Below the pieces are notes generated by a model. It was not told the origin of the DNA, did no database searches, and was given only the letters and a program-made list of their open reading frames with translations. A DNA stretch of 64,000 nt from Siphonodentalium dalli (taxonomy: Eukaryota > Mollusca > Scaphopoda > Gadilida > Siphonodentaliidae). The position numbers and the translations under genes are program-made. This document shows, piece after piece, positions 1 to 11,152 of the stretch (positions are counted from its first letter, which is position 1; every line of letters starts with the position of its first letter). Location of the stretch: contig CP136063.1 of assembly GCA_032622095.1 (NCBI GenBank), positions 70,037,980 through 70,101,979 on the forward strand. The letters are read 5' to 3'.

Positions 1-479
1 CAATGCTGTTGTGAGATATTGACCGCGAGAAGTTTTCAGCAAACGGCATGAAGACATATACATTTACATATTAAAATAATTAATTATTTAATGTGCAGTA
101 TATATGTCACGACCAATAATAATTCAGTTTATTCCACCACCTCTGGTTAAGTGGATCCTGCTTGATTTATATTAGCTATGCTGTGGATGAGGCAACGAGA
201 GGCTGTTAATAGAAAGTACAGTTATTTTTCACTGTTATGGACCAGGTTGGGGTCGGTTTGTACTAAGTTGTCCAGCCAACATTAAACTATTTTAAGATAA
301 TGACAGCGCCTTGAATAATTTCCACTTGCCAAAGAACTCGAAAACGACAGTTTAAGAAAAATGAAAGTGTTAATGACACTGAAGGGAATACTTTCATGTG
401 TTACAGTCAATGGAGCGATTAGGAATGCGGAAAGTTGAAAGTAATACAAGATTATCAACATGAAGAGATATATAAAGTA
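1..479. other. AT-rich intergenic DNA, no gene seen
   Basis: No open frame with coding character, RNA gene or clear repeat is visible here. The last part grades into the tandem array that follows. Confidence 0.4.
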
Positions 480-1250
480 AAATCCAAGATTGTTGTTGAT
501 GGCTATGTTTTCCAATGAAATTAAAAAACATTTGATAGCTTCTATCTAGTAGATCAATATCAAGATTAATATGAAGTTTGGTGATGATCGGATGAGGGAA
601 GTGAACTGTAGGGTGTGCCAAAGTATTTAGTCATGCAAAGAGTAAAATCGAAGATGGCTGCATGACCCCATAATGACTCGTTCCCATTTACATGTCATTA
701 TTAACATTCTTGACAAATTTCATGATGATCCGACCAAAGGTACGACCTGTAGCCTGTGCCAAAAGATTTAGTCAGGCAAAGAGTAAAACCCAAGATGGCT
801 GCTGGCAGCCATATTTTTTGGCCGAATGACCCCAAAATGACTTGTTCCCATCTACATGTCATTGTCAACATCCGTAACAAATTTCATGATGATCCGATTA
901 AAGGTACGACCTGTAACCCGTGCCAAAGGATTTAGTCATGCAAAGAGTAAAATCCAAGATTGCTGATGGCGGCCATGTTTTTAGGCCGAATGACCCCAAA
1001 ATGACTCGTTCCCATCTACATCTCAATATTAAAATAACATCCATGACAAATTTCATGATGATCAGACAAACAGTATGGCCTGTAGCCCGTGCTATTGGAT
1101 TGAATTTTGAAATCCAAGATGGCCGCGGGCGAATGACCCCAAAATGACTCGTTTCCCATTTACTTGTCAATGTCAACGCCTATGACAAATTTCATAAAGA
1201 TCCGACCAAAGGTACGACATGTAGCCCGTGCTAAAGGAAATTGTTGACGA
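480..1250. repeat. Tandem array of a ~180-bp repeat (array 1)
   Basis: About four and a half diverged units follow each other. Each carries the landmarks AAATTTCATGATGATC, then GGTACGACCTGTAG, then TTTAGTCATGCAAAGAG, then CCAAGATGGC and a GGCCATGTTTTT-like stretch, then AATGACCCCAAAATGACT. The small open frames here on both strands overlap the repeat phase and are not credible genes. The same unit forms a second array at 16385-17260, so this is a dispersed satellite-like family. Confidence 0.85.
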
Positions 1251-1334
1251 TACCAAGCATGGCAATAGCTCAAACTTTACAAAGTAAAGTTGAGCTAATA
1301 ACGGTACTTTTTCTCAGCAGCATCATTTTGCCCT

Positions 1335-2032
1335 ACCAACATCATAGGTAAATCAGCAGGACCCACCAACATCATTATTATCTAAATCAACAGGACCCCT
1401 CCGATATAATAGATAAATCCGCAGAACCCGTACACCACCATCATAGCTAAATCAACAGGACGCATCCAATATCATAGCTATAGCTGAATCAGCGGGAACC
1501 ATGCCCCAACATCAAGGTTACAATACACCAAATGATTTGCATAGGCCTCAGTGTTAACAAATCCCGCTGGCCTGCATTCGCAGGAAAGCGTTGACCCTGC
1601 ACGAGTATAAACAATTGAAGAACGCCCTTTTAGACACAAGAAAATGTGCTCAAAAGTACTTGTCAACGATCTCGATCTCGCTGCAGTTTGACAAACGTCA
1701 CACTACCCTTAAAATTGAGAAAAATATGACATCGAAAAAAACACCAACCACTCCCATAAATTATTCTCCAATTTGACAGCCGTAACTGTTCACCATGTGG
1801 CTATATTTGAAGTTTCTCGTCGGGAAACACGTTTGTGCATTTTTTCGTGCAATTTTCATCCATATATCATTGACCATTCAGCTGCCAGAATTGTTTTTAT
1901 GCTGATCCTTGCTTGGGGGTCCCAGGGGAAATCACTCTACTAATTTGTATTTGGTGTATTGTAACCTCAAGGATTCGTGGCTGAATAAGCAGGACCCTCC
2001 AATAACATAGCTAAATAAGCAGGACTACCTGA
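1335..2032. repeat. ~30-bp minisatellite split by a mobile element
   Basis: Imperfect units of the type AACATCATAGCTAAATCA followed by CAGGACCC run from about 1335 to 1515. They resume at about 1977-2030 (GGCTGAATAAGCAGGACCC, then AACATAGCTAAATAAGCAGG). The interruption is the element at 1516-1976, so insertion happened inside an existing array. Confidence 0.7.
1516..1976. mobile_element. Non-autonomous DNA element, 461 bp, TCAA target duplication
   Basis: The ends form an inverted repeat: GGTTACAATACACCAAAT at the left and its exact complement at the right. Both are flanked by TCAA (1512-1515 and 1977-1980), read as a 4-bp target-site duplication. The subterminal sequence CATAGGCCTCAGTGTTAAC is shared with elements at 47517, 49894 and 63247, which belong to the same or a sister family. 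No transposase frame is present. Confidence 0.7.
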
Positions 2033-2827
2033 CAAGGGGTGTCCACTGGCGTGCGCCTTGTACATGTATGTGCGCCTCGAACGTTACATGCCACATGTAC
2101 ATAATATTATTATCAGAGTGATAGGTTTGTTTTCGAGGAAACCCACAGGGGACCCCACACGTATCCGTGTCGGCCATAAGAGTCATAACAAACGAGACTG
2201 TTTGCGTCTGAGGTATTTTTCCTCGGAGGCTTTTTACATTAAAGCAAACGTGATAAACGGTGATATATATTCACGACAATCAAGTAAAGTTTATTGTGGC
2301 GTGCACTAAGATTTTACTTAACCTCGCTCATAAGATTCATGTTGATAACCCATCATCAACCAAAGCTACATCACGTGAACAGAGAGGAACGATGTGTGAT
2401 CATGGTGAGGGGGAACCGAAAACGAGACTGCATGGAATGTTGTCTAGAGAATAACAAGGGGCGTAGCTATCTATATGCTCTCAGTTGGGGGGGGGGGGGG
2501 GGTCAGATTGCAAGCCATTGAACCAAACCCATACCATAAATTTCGTTTGCACATTCGCTTGATTGGAATTGTGTGACCAATGCCCCAAGCTGCCCAACGT
2601 TTGTTGGAAATCGCAACACGATATTATTCCAGACTTCAAATATTCGACTGTTCTAGAAGCAACAAAGTTCACACCAATTACTGGTTGAAAATACTGTTGT
2701 TGACTAGCATGAAATGTTCATTAAATTTGGCCAACCCCTGTCACTGTGTCATGAGACCACATGAGGGCATGGGTCTGGTGGGGGGGGGGGGGGTGAAGGG
2801 GAGCACACGTGACTAGTAACTTTTTAA
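2033..2827. other. Intergenic DNA with G-tracts
   Basis: No convincing coding region. Homopolymer G runs at about 2487-2502 and 2779-2791 are the only distinctive features. Small open frames here lack any recognisable motif. Confidence 0.4.
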
Positions 2828-3081
2828 CCCTTTATATACTAAAGAATCATTGAGGAGTAAATATAGCACTCCTTTTGTTCTTTTTCTATCCCAGGAAATT
2901 TCGTTTCTTGAACTTATTATCTAAATATTTCCCTCAATACATATAGTCCCCCTTTTGTATTGTTATGTATCTGTCGTCTGTACGTCTGATTATATTACCT
3001 CTACATTCCTCCAAGTCAACAATAGACCATTCCGATAGACACTTTTTAACTGATTGTGAGAATCCATTCAGCATAGAAGAG
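2828..3081. mobile_element. TTAA-flanked short inverted-repeat element (CCCTTTATATACTAAA family)
   Basis: Bounded by TTAA on both sides (2824-2827 and 3082-3085). It starts CCCTTTATATACTAAAG, and its right end is the degenerate inverted counterpart (TTCAGCATAGAAGAG). The interior shares the TTATTATCTAAATATTTCC stretch with relatives at 25278-25534 and 29498-29735. TTAA duplication with CCY-type ends is the hallmark of piggyBac-type insertion. The element itself carries no transposase. Confidence 0.55.
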
Positions 3082-3124
3082 TTAACGGACACACCAGAAA
3101 TGTACATCACCCATAAATTTGGAC

Positions 3125-3380
3125 CTGTGCCAATGCATTCTCTTATATATGCGAGTCGACCATAGGTCGCCTCGCATATATAAGAGAATGCATTGGCCTA
3201 ACAATTTTTTACAATTTTAATAATTTGTTTTGTATTCTTTAACAATTTTATAATTTCACCCATACAGAGCCCCAGACAAACATGAGCAGACGACACTCTT
3301 CTATATGCTTCTATAATATGTGTAAGAATTGTAAGAAACATTTATTTACTCGCATATATAAGAGAATGCATTGGCACAGG
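3125..3380. mobile_element. Hairpin-spacer-hairpin element, copy 1 (right hairpin partial)
   Basis: The left hairpin at 3127-3199 is a near-perfect palindrome, with arms GCCAATGCATTCTC plus TTATATATGCGAG around a TCGACCATAGGTCGC-like centre. An AT-rich spacer follows (ACAATTTTATAATTT-type words). Half of the opposite hairpin closes the element at about 3347-3377. Related copies lie at 5515, 24940, 25766, 27541 and 28566. It is flanked by a direct repeat of about 75 bp (3046-3123 and 3406-3472). Confidence 0.7.
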
Positions 3381-3577
3381 GTAAAAACAATCCCGACTTA
3401 CCACTGGGAGAATCAATTTAGCATAGAAGAGTTAACGGACACACCAGAAATGTACATCACCCATGAATTTGGACAGCTGGAGCGTTGTGAGTATTTTCCA
3501 AGAGAGGAAACGTTTAAACTTTCATTCTAAAACAAACAAAAAATCTACAGTTCGGGTGGAAGAGGGACACATTTTAA

Positions 3578-4021
3578 CCCTTTGGCGAGTGAGTACCTAT
3601 ATATGACGTCATATCCATTGGTGAGTATATTTTGCAAATAAATTGAATAATATTGAAAAAATCGCCTACATAACAAATAAATCACATGCAGTAACAGCAT
3701 TATTAAAAGCACGAATTAATGCAAATAATTGAAATAATATCCATGAACATTATATCCATGAACAGTTTCCTTTTAGGAGATGTGTTTTAGAAGTTATGTA
3801 TATAGTGACATAATATTACCCTTAAACTACCATAAATGACATACAGTAATGCCCTTAGAGCTTTCCGATGAATGACAACAAGCCATATTTCCGACTATAT
3901 CCTGAAAAGTTACCCATAATTCTGCTGTGGTTAAGCAGTCGATTAATTAGGGCATTACTGTAAATGTCGTCCCACCACAAAGAGTACGGCGTCGTATATG
4001 TCGTTCAACTCGCCAAAGGGC
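3578..4021. mobile_element. TTAA-type element with a nested TA element
   Basis: The left end is TTAA then CCCTTTGGCGAGTGAG. The right end is AACTCGCCAAAGGG followed by CTAA, a one-base change from TTAA. The ends are complementary over about 13 bp. The 116-bp TA-flanked element at 3846-3961 sits inside it and so inserted later. No open frame. Confidence 0.6.
3846..3961. mobile_element. TA-flanked palindromic MITE, internally deleted copy
   Basis: Ends CAGTAATGCCC and GGGCATTACTG are exact complements flanked by TA (3844-3845 and 3962-3963), the target duplication expected for Tc1/mariner-type elements. It keeps one internal arm (GAGCTTTCCGATGAATG, then TTACCCATAATTCTGCTGTG) and lacks the opposing arm present in the copies at 4255 and 31538. 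Confidence 0.75.
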
Positions 4022-4254
4022 TAACCTCAACATGTTGGTTATAATGAGGCTATATATGAGTTCAAGAGCTATGGATTTCTTGTACACCACGGGGTTCTGT
4101 CAGATTATGAAAAGGAAAATGGCGGAAGATTTTTATTAAAATGGCATATAAAAATGAATAATATTATGAACTATTGTTATTCTCTATAATTAATTTGAAC
4201 TAGAAACAAACATGGAAGTTCATGGATGATTGATGATGTATCTACAGTAATGCC

Positions 4255-4457
4255 CAAAGTAATTGACCACTCAACCACAGCATAATTATGGGTAATTTTT
4301 CAGGATTTAGTCGGAAATATGGCTTGTTGCCATTCATCGGAAAGCTCTCGCCGAGAGCTTTCCGATGAATGGCAACATGCCATATTTCGGCCTAAATCCT
4401 GAAAAATTACCCATACTTCTGCTGTGGTTAAGTGGTCAATTACTTTGGGCATTACTG
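4255..4457. mobile_element. TA-flanked palindromic MITE
   Basis: Ends CAGTAATGCCC and GGGCATTACTG are flanked by TA. The arms run almost the full length, meeting in the middle at GAAAGCTCTCGCCGAGAGC, so the single strand would fold into one long hairpin. No coding capacity. It is nearly identical in layout to 31538-31768. Confidence 0.8.
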
Positions 4458-5211
4458 TATGCGCGGTTCTCGTTCGCGAGAACGTGTACCATTCATCGAG
4501 TCTACCTCCGATCTGTCCTATAAAAGAGTTGTAATATCTTGGACAATCATTGTACTTGTGAAGAGGTGGTTAAAATGGACAACTACCTTTCCTAATTTTG
4601 ATAAGAAAAATATGCTGAATTTAATGGCAAATATGTCATATATGGGATTGACCATATTGTAATGCGTGTCATTTGCATTCTTGACGAATATGTGGCTTAT
4701 TTAATTCGATGATTGATATACATATAATGAAACAATTTTCGGTGCCCCAGGGACATATAAGGTTGAAATAAAGGAGCAGTACATATTATTTTAATAACGG
4801 TATTCCGGCGTCGTTTTGTGCTCACCGTCATAGATGTAAAACTGTTGTGTGATTAACCGAAATTCAGGTTCATAATGGTTCAAAGAAGGGGGGGGGGGGT
4901 CCCATCGACGAAATGCGCGAAATAAGAACAATCTTATGTAAATGCTTGCTCATGACAACAAACAACATTTCGGTGCTAATCACAGAGAGCACGGAAGCAC
5001 TATACATGTATATTGAATTCACATCAGATCACTGGTCCATCTAGCTGGTCTATACATATGTCGGAGACCTACATGAACGTACATGTAGCATGCATTGCAC
5101 ATGTAAACATAAAGACACGAAGTAATCTGTGAGAGCAATGCACGCTAATTTCTCCGAATGCCCCACTTTTGACTATGGTGATGATATTGCCAAAACGTCA
5201 TGAAAATGTGG
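4458..5211. other. Intergenic DNA
   Basis: No gene recognised. A G-run lies at about 4887-4898. This is downstream (on the minus strand) of the terminal exon at 5388-5212 and may hold its 3' UTR. Confidence 0.35.
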
Positions 5212-5388
5212 TTAATTGAATTGAATTACTGCATCATCGTTGCGTATTGCTTTGTTGATGGGAATGTCATCTAAAACAGCGAATCCTCGTGACGTCACTA
5301 ATTCATCCTGTTGATCAAATATCTTGTAGTTTTCGATTTCTGCAACAGCATCATCTTCGTCTTCTTCGGGGACATTCAAAGTTCGCTC
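5212..5388 (-). CDS. Terminal exon: acidic cytosolic tail of a candidate single-pass membrane protein
   Basis: On the minus strand a pyrimidine-rich acceptor (TTTATTCCGACAG) precedes a 58-codon frame ending in TAA at 5214-5212. The peptide starts ERTLNVPEEDEDDAV and ends NKAIRNDDAVIQFN. It is strongly acidic near the start and has a plausible YKIF tyrosine motif and a DDIPINKAIRN segment. Only this frame (entry phase 0) stays open; the alternative frame I traced stops early. I do not recognise the family. Being on the same strand as the start exon (32700-32658) and membrane exon (24152-24032), with no other gene start between, it is most simply the last exon of the same gene. That linkage is inference. 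If correct, the gene spans about 27.5 kb and this is the C-terminal cytosolic tail. Confidence 0.5.
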   Translation of the reverse strand, partial: ERTLNVPEEDEDDAVAEIENYKIFDQQDELVTSRGFAVLDDIPINKAIRNDDAVIQFN

Positions 5389-5477
5389 CTGTCGGAATAA
5401 ATGGAAAGGTAATACATGTATATAGCATTTATATACTACACTATCGCGACCCGCACTGCAATGTAACAGATTCATCC

Positions 5478-6058
5478 TTTTTTATGACGGGGCTTCCTGA
5501 AATTTTGCGAAAACCCTGTGCCAATGCATTCTCTTATATGTGCGAGTCAACCATAGGTCGCCTCGCATATATAACAGAATGCATTGGCCTAACAAAGTTA
5601 ATATTATTTTTTATAATTGTTAACAAATGTAAGAAAAAAATGACAACAAAATTGTTAAAGAATGTAACACAATTAATAATGATAAAAATGATAAAAATTG
5701 TTAAAGAATGTAAGAAACAATTATATAAATTGGTAAAGAATTAAAGAAAAATGATAAAAAATGATAAAATTGTTAAGGAATGTAGGATAAAAATATAAAT
5801 TGTTTTTAAATTGTTGAAGGATATATAATAAAACATGATAAAAATTGTTATAGAATGTAAGAACAAATTATAAAAATTGTTAAAGAATATAAGCAAAAAT
5901 GATAAAAAATATATAAATATTGTTAAAGAATGTAAAAAATGTTAGGCCAATGCATTCTCTTATATATGTTAGGCGACCTATGGTCTACTCGCATATATAA
6001 GAGAATGCATTGGCGCAGGGTCTTTAATGTTACACCAGCGCTGCTCTCGTTACCAAAG
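5478..6058. mobile_element. Hairpin-spacer-hairpin element, copy 2 (complete)
   Basis: Hairpins at about 5518-5592 and 5943-6018 face each other across an AT-rich spacer. The spacer is made of about 35-bp degenerate repeats (words such as TGTAAGAAAAAATGATAAAA and ATTGTTAAAGAATG). The left outer flank (GGGGCTTCCTGAAATTTTGC) matches the start of the TTAA element at 24897. The whole therefore appears to be a larger element whose right edge ends CAAAGGGTTA. The 151-aa open frame that crosses it is repeat-derived. Confidence 0.75.
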
Positions 6059-6334
6059 GGTTATCAAGGCCTAAGTCACTAATGCAATCTCTAAATAGTC
6101 GCTTCAGACGTTCGGATAGCTGCTATATGGAACTCTTAGTGGGTAAACTAGATATTTGTTGCAGGAGTTACTGTACTTACACATCTATTATATGGTCGAG
6201 GTGTGTTTGATGTTCAAATCGAGCACAATCGATACATATTTCTCTGGTAAATTACAGTTATAAATATGAGTTTTTACCGATTACTGCTTCTGCTTTTTAA
6301 ATGTGCACTGTGAAAAAAAAACCTACTTCAAAAA

Positions 6335-7386
6335 TACGACAACGGAAAGCAGGTAGTCGTAGACATACTTGACTTTTCAAAGGCGTTCAATACGATGCCC
6401 CAAAACAAGCTCCTCCATAACTGACAACATACGGCATCGACGGTAAAATACACAAATGGTTTACATCATTCTTCGCGAGAGAAGTTGATGTGCAGTCAGG
6501 AGTACCTCAAGGATATGTATTAGGACCTCTGCTTTTTCGGTGCCACATAAACGAGCTTCCCAGCACAGTTAATCCTAACTCCGACTCTTCGCCGACGACT
6601 GCCTACTCTATCGGCCTATCGACAAAATTCGAAGATCACAACAAACTACAGAACGATCTGAATAACTTGGAAGAAAGGGCAAAGAAGTGGGGGATGCGGT
6701 TCAACACCAGCAAATGTTACATAATGAGCATCCAACAGAAAACCCAGATATTCTACACGCTGGGCTGCCAAATCCTCGCGGAAGTACCAACACATCCTTA
6801 TCTCGGCGTCCAACTGTCAAACGACCTCAAATGGGTCGTCCACATAACCAACAAGACAAACTCCACCTTCGGCTTCTTGGAGAGGAACCCGCAACACTGC
6901 CCAGAAAAATTCAGGAAAACAGCTTATATTGCTCTGGTGAAACCAATTACGGAGTACTCCGCCACAATCTGGGACCCGTACACGGCTAAATATTCATCGA
7001 TGCTGGAAAAGGTGCAAAGAAAATCAGCACGGTTCATCACCAGAGACTACACGTCACAAGATAAGGGCTGGGTCACCAGAATGCTAAAAAACTAGAACTT
7101 CCACATAGAAGAGTGTCTGGCCCTATTATACAAAGTGGATCAGGGGTCGCCCCCCCGCAATATCACCCGATAACTACCTGAAACAAACAAACCCATCGAA
7201 AAGGAAGATCAAGGCAAAGAAATACGAAGACTGTGTTTATACCAACATCGTGGAACAGTCTGAGACCAACAACAAAAACTCAGACCAGTTCAAGTATTCC
7301 TTATTCCGCAAACCATACTGGACTGGAATAAACTTGACGCAGATATCGAAACATTCAAAGCGGCACTCACTAGGAGAGGAAAATAA
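6335..7386 (+). pseudogene. Decayed non-LTR retrotransposon reverse transcriptase, 3' part
   Basis: Reverse-transcriptase motifs can be followed across broken frames. Motif A (DFSKAFNTMP) lies near 6375-6400, and QSGVPQG near 6490-6515. A catalytic FADD box is visible only in a shifted frame near 6588-6600. Downstream come RFNTSKC, HPYLGVQLSNDLKW and the thumb-like segment TEYSATIWDPYT to about 7050. The C-terminal remnant ends AALTRRGK and a stop at 7386. The longest uninterrupted piece is 6490-7095 (201 codons). It belongs to the jockey/CR1-like broad group; finer placement is not possible by eye. It cannot encode an active enzyme because of several stops and frameshifts. Confidence 0.85.
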
Positions 7387-8423
7387 ATGCGCTCTCTCCG
7401 CCGTCACATAAAAGCCAAACTGGTCTCTGGGACGTACACATACAGATGTACTAGTTTATCCCAACAGACAAACTCGTCTCAAATTTTTCGTTTTATTCTC
7501 GCCAAAGGTTCGACAAAACGGAATATTATAAGACTCGTGTCTAAAATTTTATATGAGAGAAACACTCATTTCATATCCCCTATATATAAAATATAACGTA
7601 CCTGTATTTCCTGCCCACTATTCACTCTTCTGAAACAAGAAACATGATAATCAATCATATATTTTGAATAGTAAGCAGAGTGGAGAGATTACCCTACATA
7701 AACTCCTATTATAAAAAATTCCACATCAGATCTGAAGTGAATTATTGTGTGCATGGCTAAGTATGATCACAGAAATAGTCAGTAATCCACACAGTTGGTA
7801 GGCCTACTGTCACATTGAGATCTTGTTTACTTCTTTGGGTATTCATAATGGTTGGGGTTTAATTGGTGTGAATTCTTTATAAGTATGATTACGAAATAAT
7901 TTGTTTGGATTGGCATTGCCAGTGATGTATATAGATTTGTAATACGCCCTTGCCTAAACCTACATACAAGGCTCATCCTGATTGGTCAGTAGCCTGTATT
8001 CCCATGGAGACACGACCGTCGTTTTGTGGTACAATTCTAGATATTCTGAATTGTACCACAACAAATGTGGTACAAACAGTGCAATGCTGCCAACGCATCA
8101 AACTTTCAAAAGTCAAACCATAAGGGCATTGGCTAATGTCATGCTATAGACTGAAGAAAGAGACATATAATGACTACCTACTGTATTATACTGAATTTTA
8201 TTTAAGATAGAACAAAAATAAGTCTTAACTGACTTTTTTTTTTGCCAAAAAGGCAAAGAAAATGGGTCGCCGTTCAATATTGACGTCATGTTTGACGTTA
8301 CAGTTCTAAGAGAAGAACTGTTTGGTGAAAATCATACCACGCAGAGCTAGAACCTGGGCTATTATATAACAGGTTGAACGTAAATGTCACTATAATTTCG
8401 ACCAAACATACAGTCTAATTAAA
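7387..8423. other. Intergenic DNA
   Basis: No gene seen. A short inverted pair around GGTACAATTC and GAATTGTACC lies at about 8030-8068, and a T-run at 8230-8242. Confidence 0.35.
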
Positions 8424-8577
8424 AAGAAATAAATACACTGCGCATCGGCGTGTATAGTAGAATTTGACCACATGAACTGATTGTAGGACTCCGCCTCGCA
8501 TCGTCCTATACAATCAGTTTCTTTGTGGTCAAATTCTACTATAAACGCCGATGCGCAGTGTATTTATTTCTTAAATA
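8424..8577. mobile_element. Foldback element (~154 bp)
   Basis: Two arms of about 60 bp are near-perfect complements. The outer part reads AGAAATAAATACACTGCGCA and its complement closes at about 8577. The inner part is TAGAATTTGACCAC against GTGGTCAAATTCTA, around a loop with GGACTCCGCCTCGCATCGTCC. No coding capacity. Confidence 0.75.
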
Positions 8578-10340
8578 TTGTAATAAATATCCTAGGCGTG
8601 CAATGCTGCTGCATGGACTCTTGAAATATATATTAAACCTCGTCCACAAATGGCGCCTTCTGATTGGGCGATAGCCGTGCCCTATATATTGGAATAGTGT
8701 TGTGATAAATTTAGAACACTGCTATACTTGCATATGGTATTGTGATAAATTTAACATATTACTATACCACACTCACATGCAACCAGCTAGGAATAAAGAC
8801 CACCGTCTGGAGAAAATATTAACAGAAATGTATAGGCCAATTTATTAAGGCGTGTCCAAATGAAATTAAAACGTTATTTTATTCAAAGGAACAACAACTT
8901 ACAAATTCACATTGAGATACATGTTCCAATTTTCGTACATTCAAAATATAATATAAATACTACACCTTTCGGTTTATTGAACTAGAGTTCAAGACAATTT
9001 TGCGACAATTATGATTTTTCGTAAGCCGTTAATGGGTATGTGGATAATCACATTTGTTCTCAGACACGAGTCATAATTACTTTATTTTTGCCGAAGGGAC
9101 TTTGAACAGTCTAGCAGTTTGTGTTGTGGTACAGTTATGTAGCATGCAGGCTAAAAATTCGAATTATTCGGTGAAGTATAATTAACAAATCGTATCTTGC
9201 CGTTGACTACGCGGTGGCCAGTGGAGTTGGTATAGTTCACTCCGTTCGCGTCGTGAAATATAACAACCGCACTGCATGGGCACTATACCCGCATAGTCAA
9301 CTCCAAATATACTCAATATACTCACGCAGCATGTTCTGGTCCACCAACGTTACCTGAAAAAGTTAAACGAATTCTAAAAACATTACACCTAACAATGCCT
9401 ACAAAGATTTAACATCAATCTGGACTTATTTCACCAACTGAACGTAAAGTTCTTGTTGCAGAACACGAACAGCAACGGATATTCGGACTATATACGTAGT
9501 TCAAAAAATAATTACAAGAATGTCACATGAGATACATAAATCATACTGTTATGATTCTGAATGAACATTGTACTGAAAGCTGTTTTTTTCCTAAAACTTA
9601 TACTGAGGCCGGCTGGCGGCTACGGAAAAGTAAACCCCCTTAAGCTTGTAACCATCCGCGTTACATAACGTTATTTATCATATGACTCAATCATTATTTA
9701 CGTTGGAAACTATGTCATAAATCAATTTCATATCAATTACTAATTCATATCACCTTCCGATAATTTGATTGGTTTGTTGACAAAAAGTGTGTTCTGATTG
9801 GCTGAATGGCAGCGGGGGCCGAGCCGCATCTCGGACTAAATGCAGGTCAAATTCGTGCGCGTCAATCAACGCGATGCCGAAATTCTCGCAATTATAATCT
9901 TGAAATATATAGTTTTGGACATTGTTATACGATAAATAGAATATGTAATTCGTATTTATCTAATAAATATACGATATAATGTCACCATCTGAGAACAGAA
10001 TAGTGCACTATACATTCGCGTGCATATTATTTATGCTAGTTCACCAGGTGTAATTGGGCTTCCGGTGCAATGAAGTGACGTCACATTAACCTTTTGCTGC
10101 CGATATCATATAGCTATTTAGTGATTTGTGTGCGTTTTGGACATCATAATCAATTTATAGGTGTCATATGATAAATAGAATATGTAATTCGTGTTTCTCT
10201 AATATGATATTTATGAAACTCGTCACGAAATTTCAGTTTTCTCTCCCGGAGGCTCGAGAGAAACTAAAAATTCTTAGACTCGTTTCATAAATATCATATG
10301 AGAGGAACACTCATTTTCATATCCTCTATATATAATATAT
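8578..10340. other. Intergenic or intronic DNA with small inverted repeats
   Basis: No exon I can defend. An imperfect inverted repeat lies at 9201-9303 (GTTGACTACGCGG against GCATAGTCAAC). Another lies at about 10185-10305 (ATGATATTTATGAAAC against GTTTCATAAATATCAT) around GAGGCTCGAGAG. If the minus-strand gene model is right, all of this is intron. Confidence 0.4.
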
Positions 10341-11152
10341 CTCTGTATTGGCTTTGTAACAACCCGTGTTATTTTCCGTTATATTTAATGTATTTCGCAA
10401 TATTGCCTTTGTAACAAACCGTGTTATTTTCCGTTATATTTAATGTATTTCGCTGTATTGGCTTTGTAACAAAGCGTGTTATTTTCCGTTATATTTAATG
10501 TATTTCGCTGTATTGGCTATGTAATCATCAGTGTTATTTTCCGTTATATTAATGTATTTCGCTGTATTGGCATTGTAACCGTCAGTGTTATTTTTCCGGT
10601 TATATTAATGTATTTCGCTGTATTTGCTTTGTGACAAACCGTTTTATTTTCCCTTATATTTAAGGTATTTCTCTGGATTGGCTTTGTAACAAACCGTGTT
10701 ATTTTTCTGTTATATTTAATGTATTTCGCTGTATTGGCTTTGTAACAAACCGTGTTATTTTCCCGTTATATATAAGTATTTCGCTGTACTGGCTTTTTAG
10801 CAATTCGTGTTACATGCCGTTGTGTATAATGTAACTCGCTGTATTGGCTTGGTAACCGTGTTACATACCGTTGTATATAATATATTGCGCTGTATTGGTC
10901 TTGTAACCGTGTTACATACCGTTGTATATAATATATTTCGCTGTTGGTCTTGTAAGCCGTGTTACATACCGTTGTATATAATATATTGCGCTGTTTGTCT
11001 TGTAACCCGTGTTGCATACCGTTGTATATAATATATTTCGCTGTAATTGGCTTGTAACCGTGTTACATACCGTTGTATATAATATATTCGCTGTATTGGC
11101 TTTGTAACCGTGGTTACATACCGTTGTATATAATATATTGCGCTGTATTGGT
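10341..11152. repeat. Two-phase minisatellite (55-bp units, then ~51-bp derivative units)
   Basis: About eight units of roughly 55 bp run from 10341 to 10800, with landmarks CTGTATTGGCTTTGTAAC, CGTGTTATTTTCCGTTATAT, TTAATGTATTTCG. About seven shorter derivative units of 47-53 bp follow to 11152, with landmarks CTGTATTGGTCTTGTAACC, GTGTTACATACCGTTGTAT, ATAATATATT. The 51-bp period is divisible by three and gives a 17-residue repeat on the minus strand (YIQRYVTRL-type). There are no unique spacers, so it is not CRISPR-like. Confidence 0.9.

Noticed and set aside
639-649. Finding listed at these coordinates
   Set aside because: These are residue numbers of the TLR, not window positions; the observation belongs at 40225-40257, where it is reported.
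9319-9346. 28-bp minus-strand candidate exon (TTTTTCAG acceptor, GTGAGT donor, peptide VTLVDQNML)
   Set aside because: Its entry and exit phases cannot be reconciled with the exon at 24152-24032 or the terminal exon at 5388-5212 without further unseen exons.
10341-11152. CRISPR-like array
   Set aside because: The repeats are contiguous and diverge gradually with no unique spacers, in a genome with introns and LINEs; it is a minisatellite.
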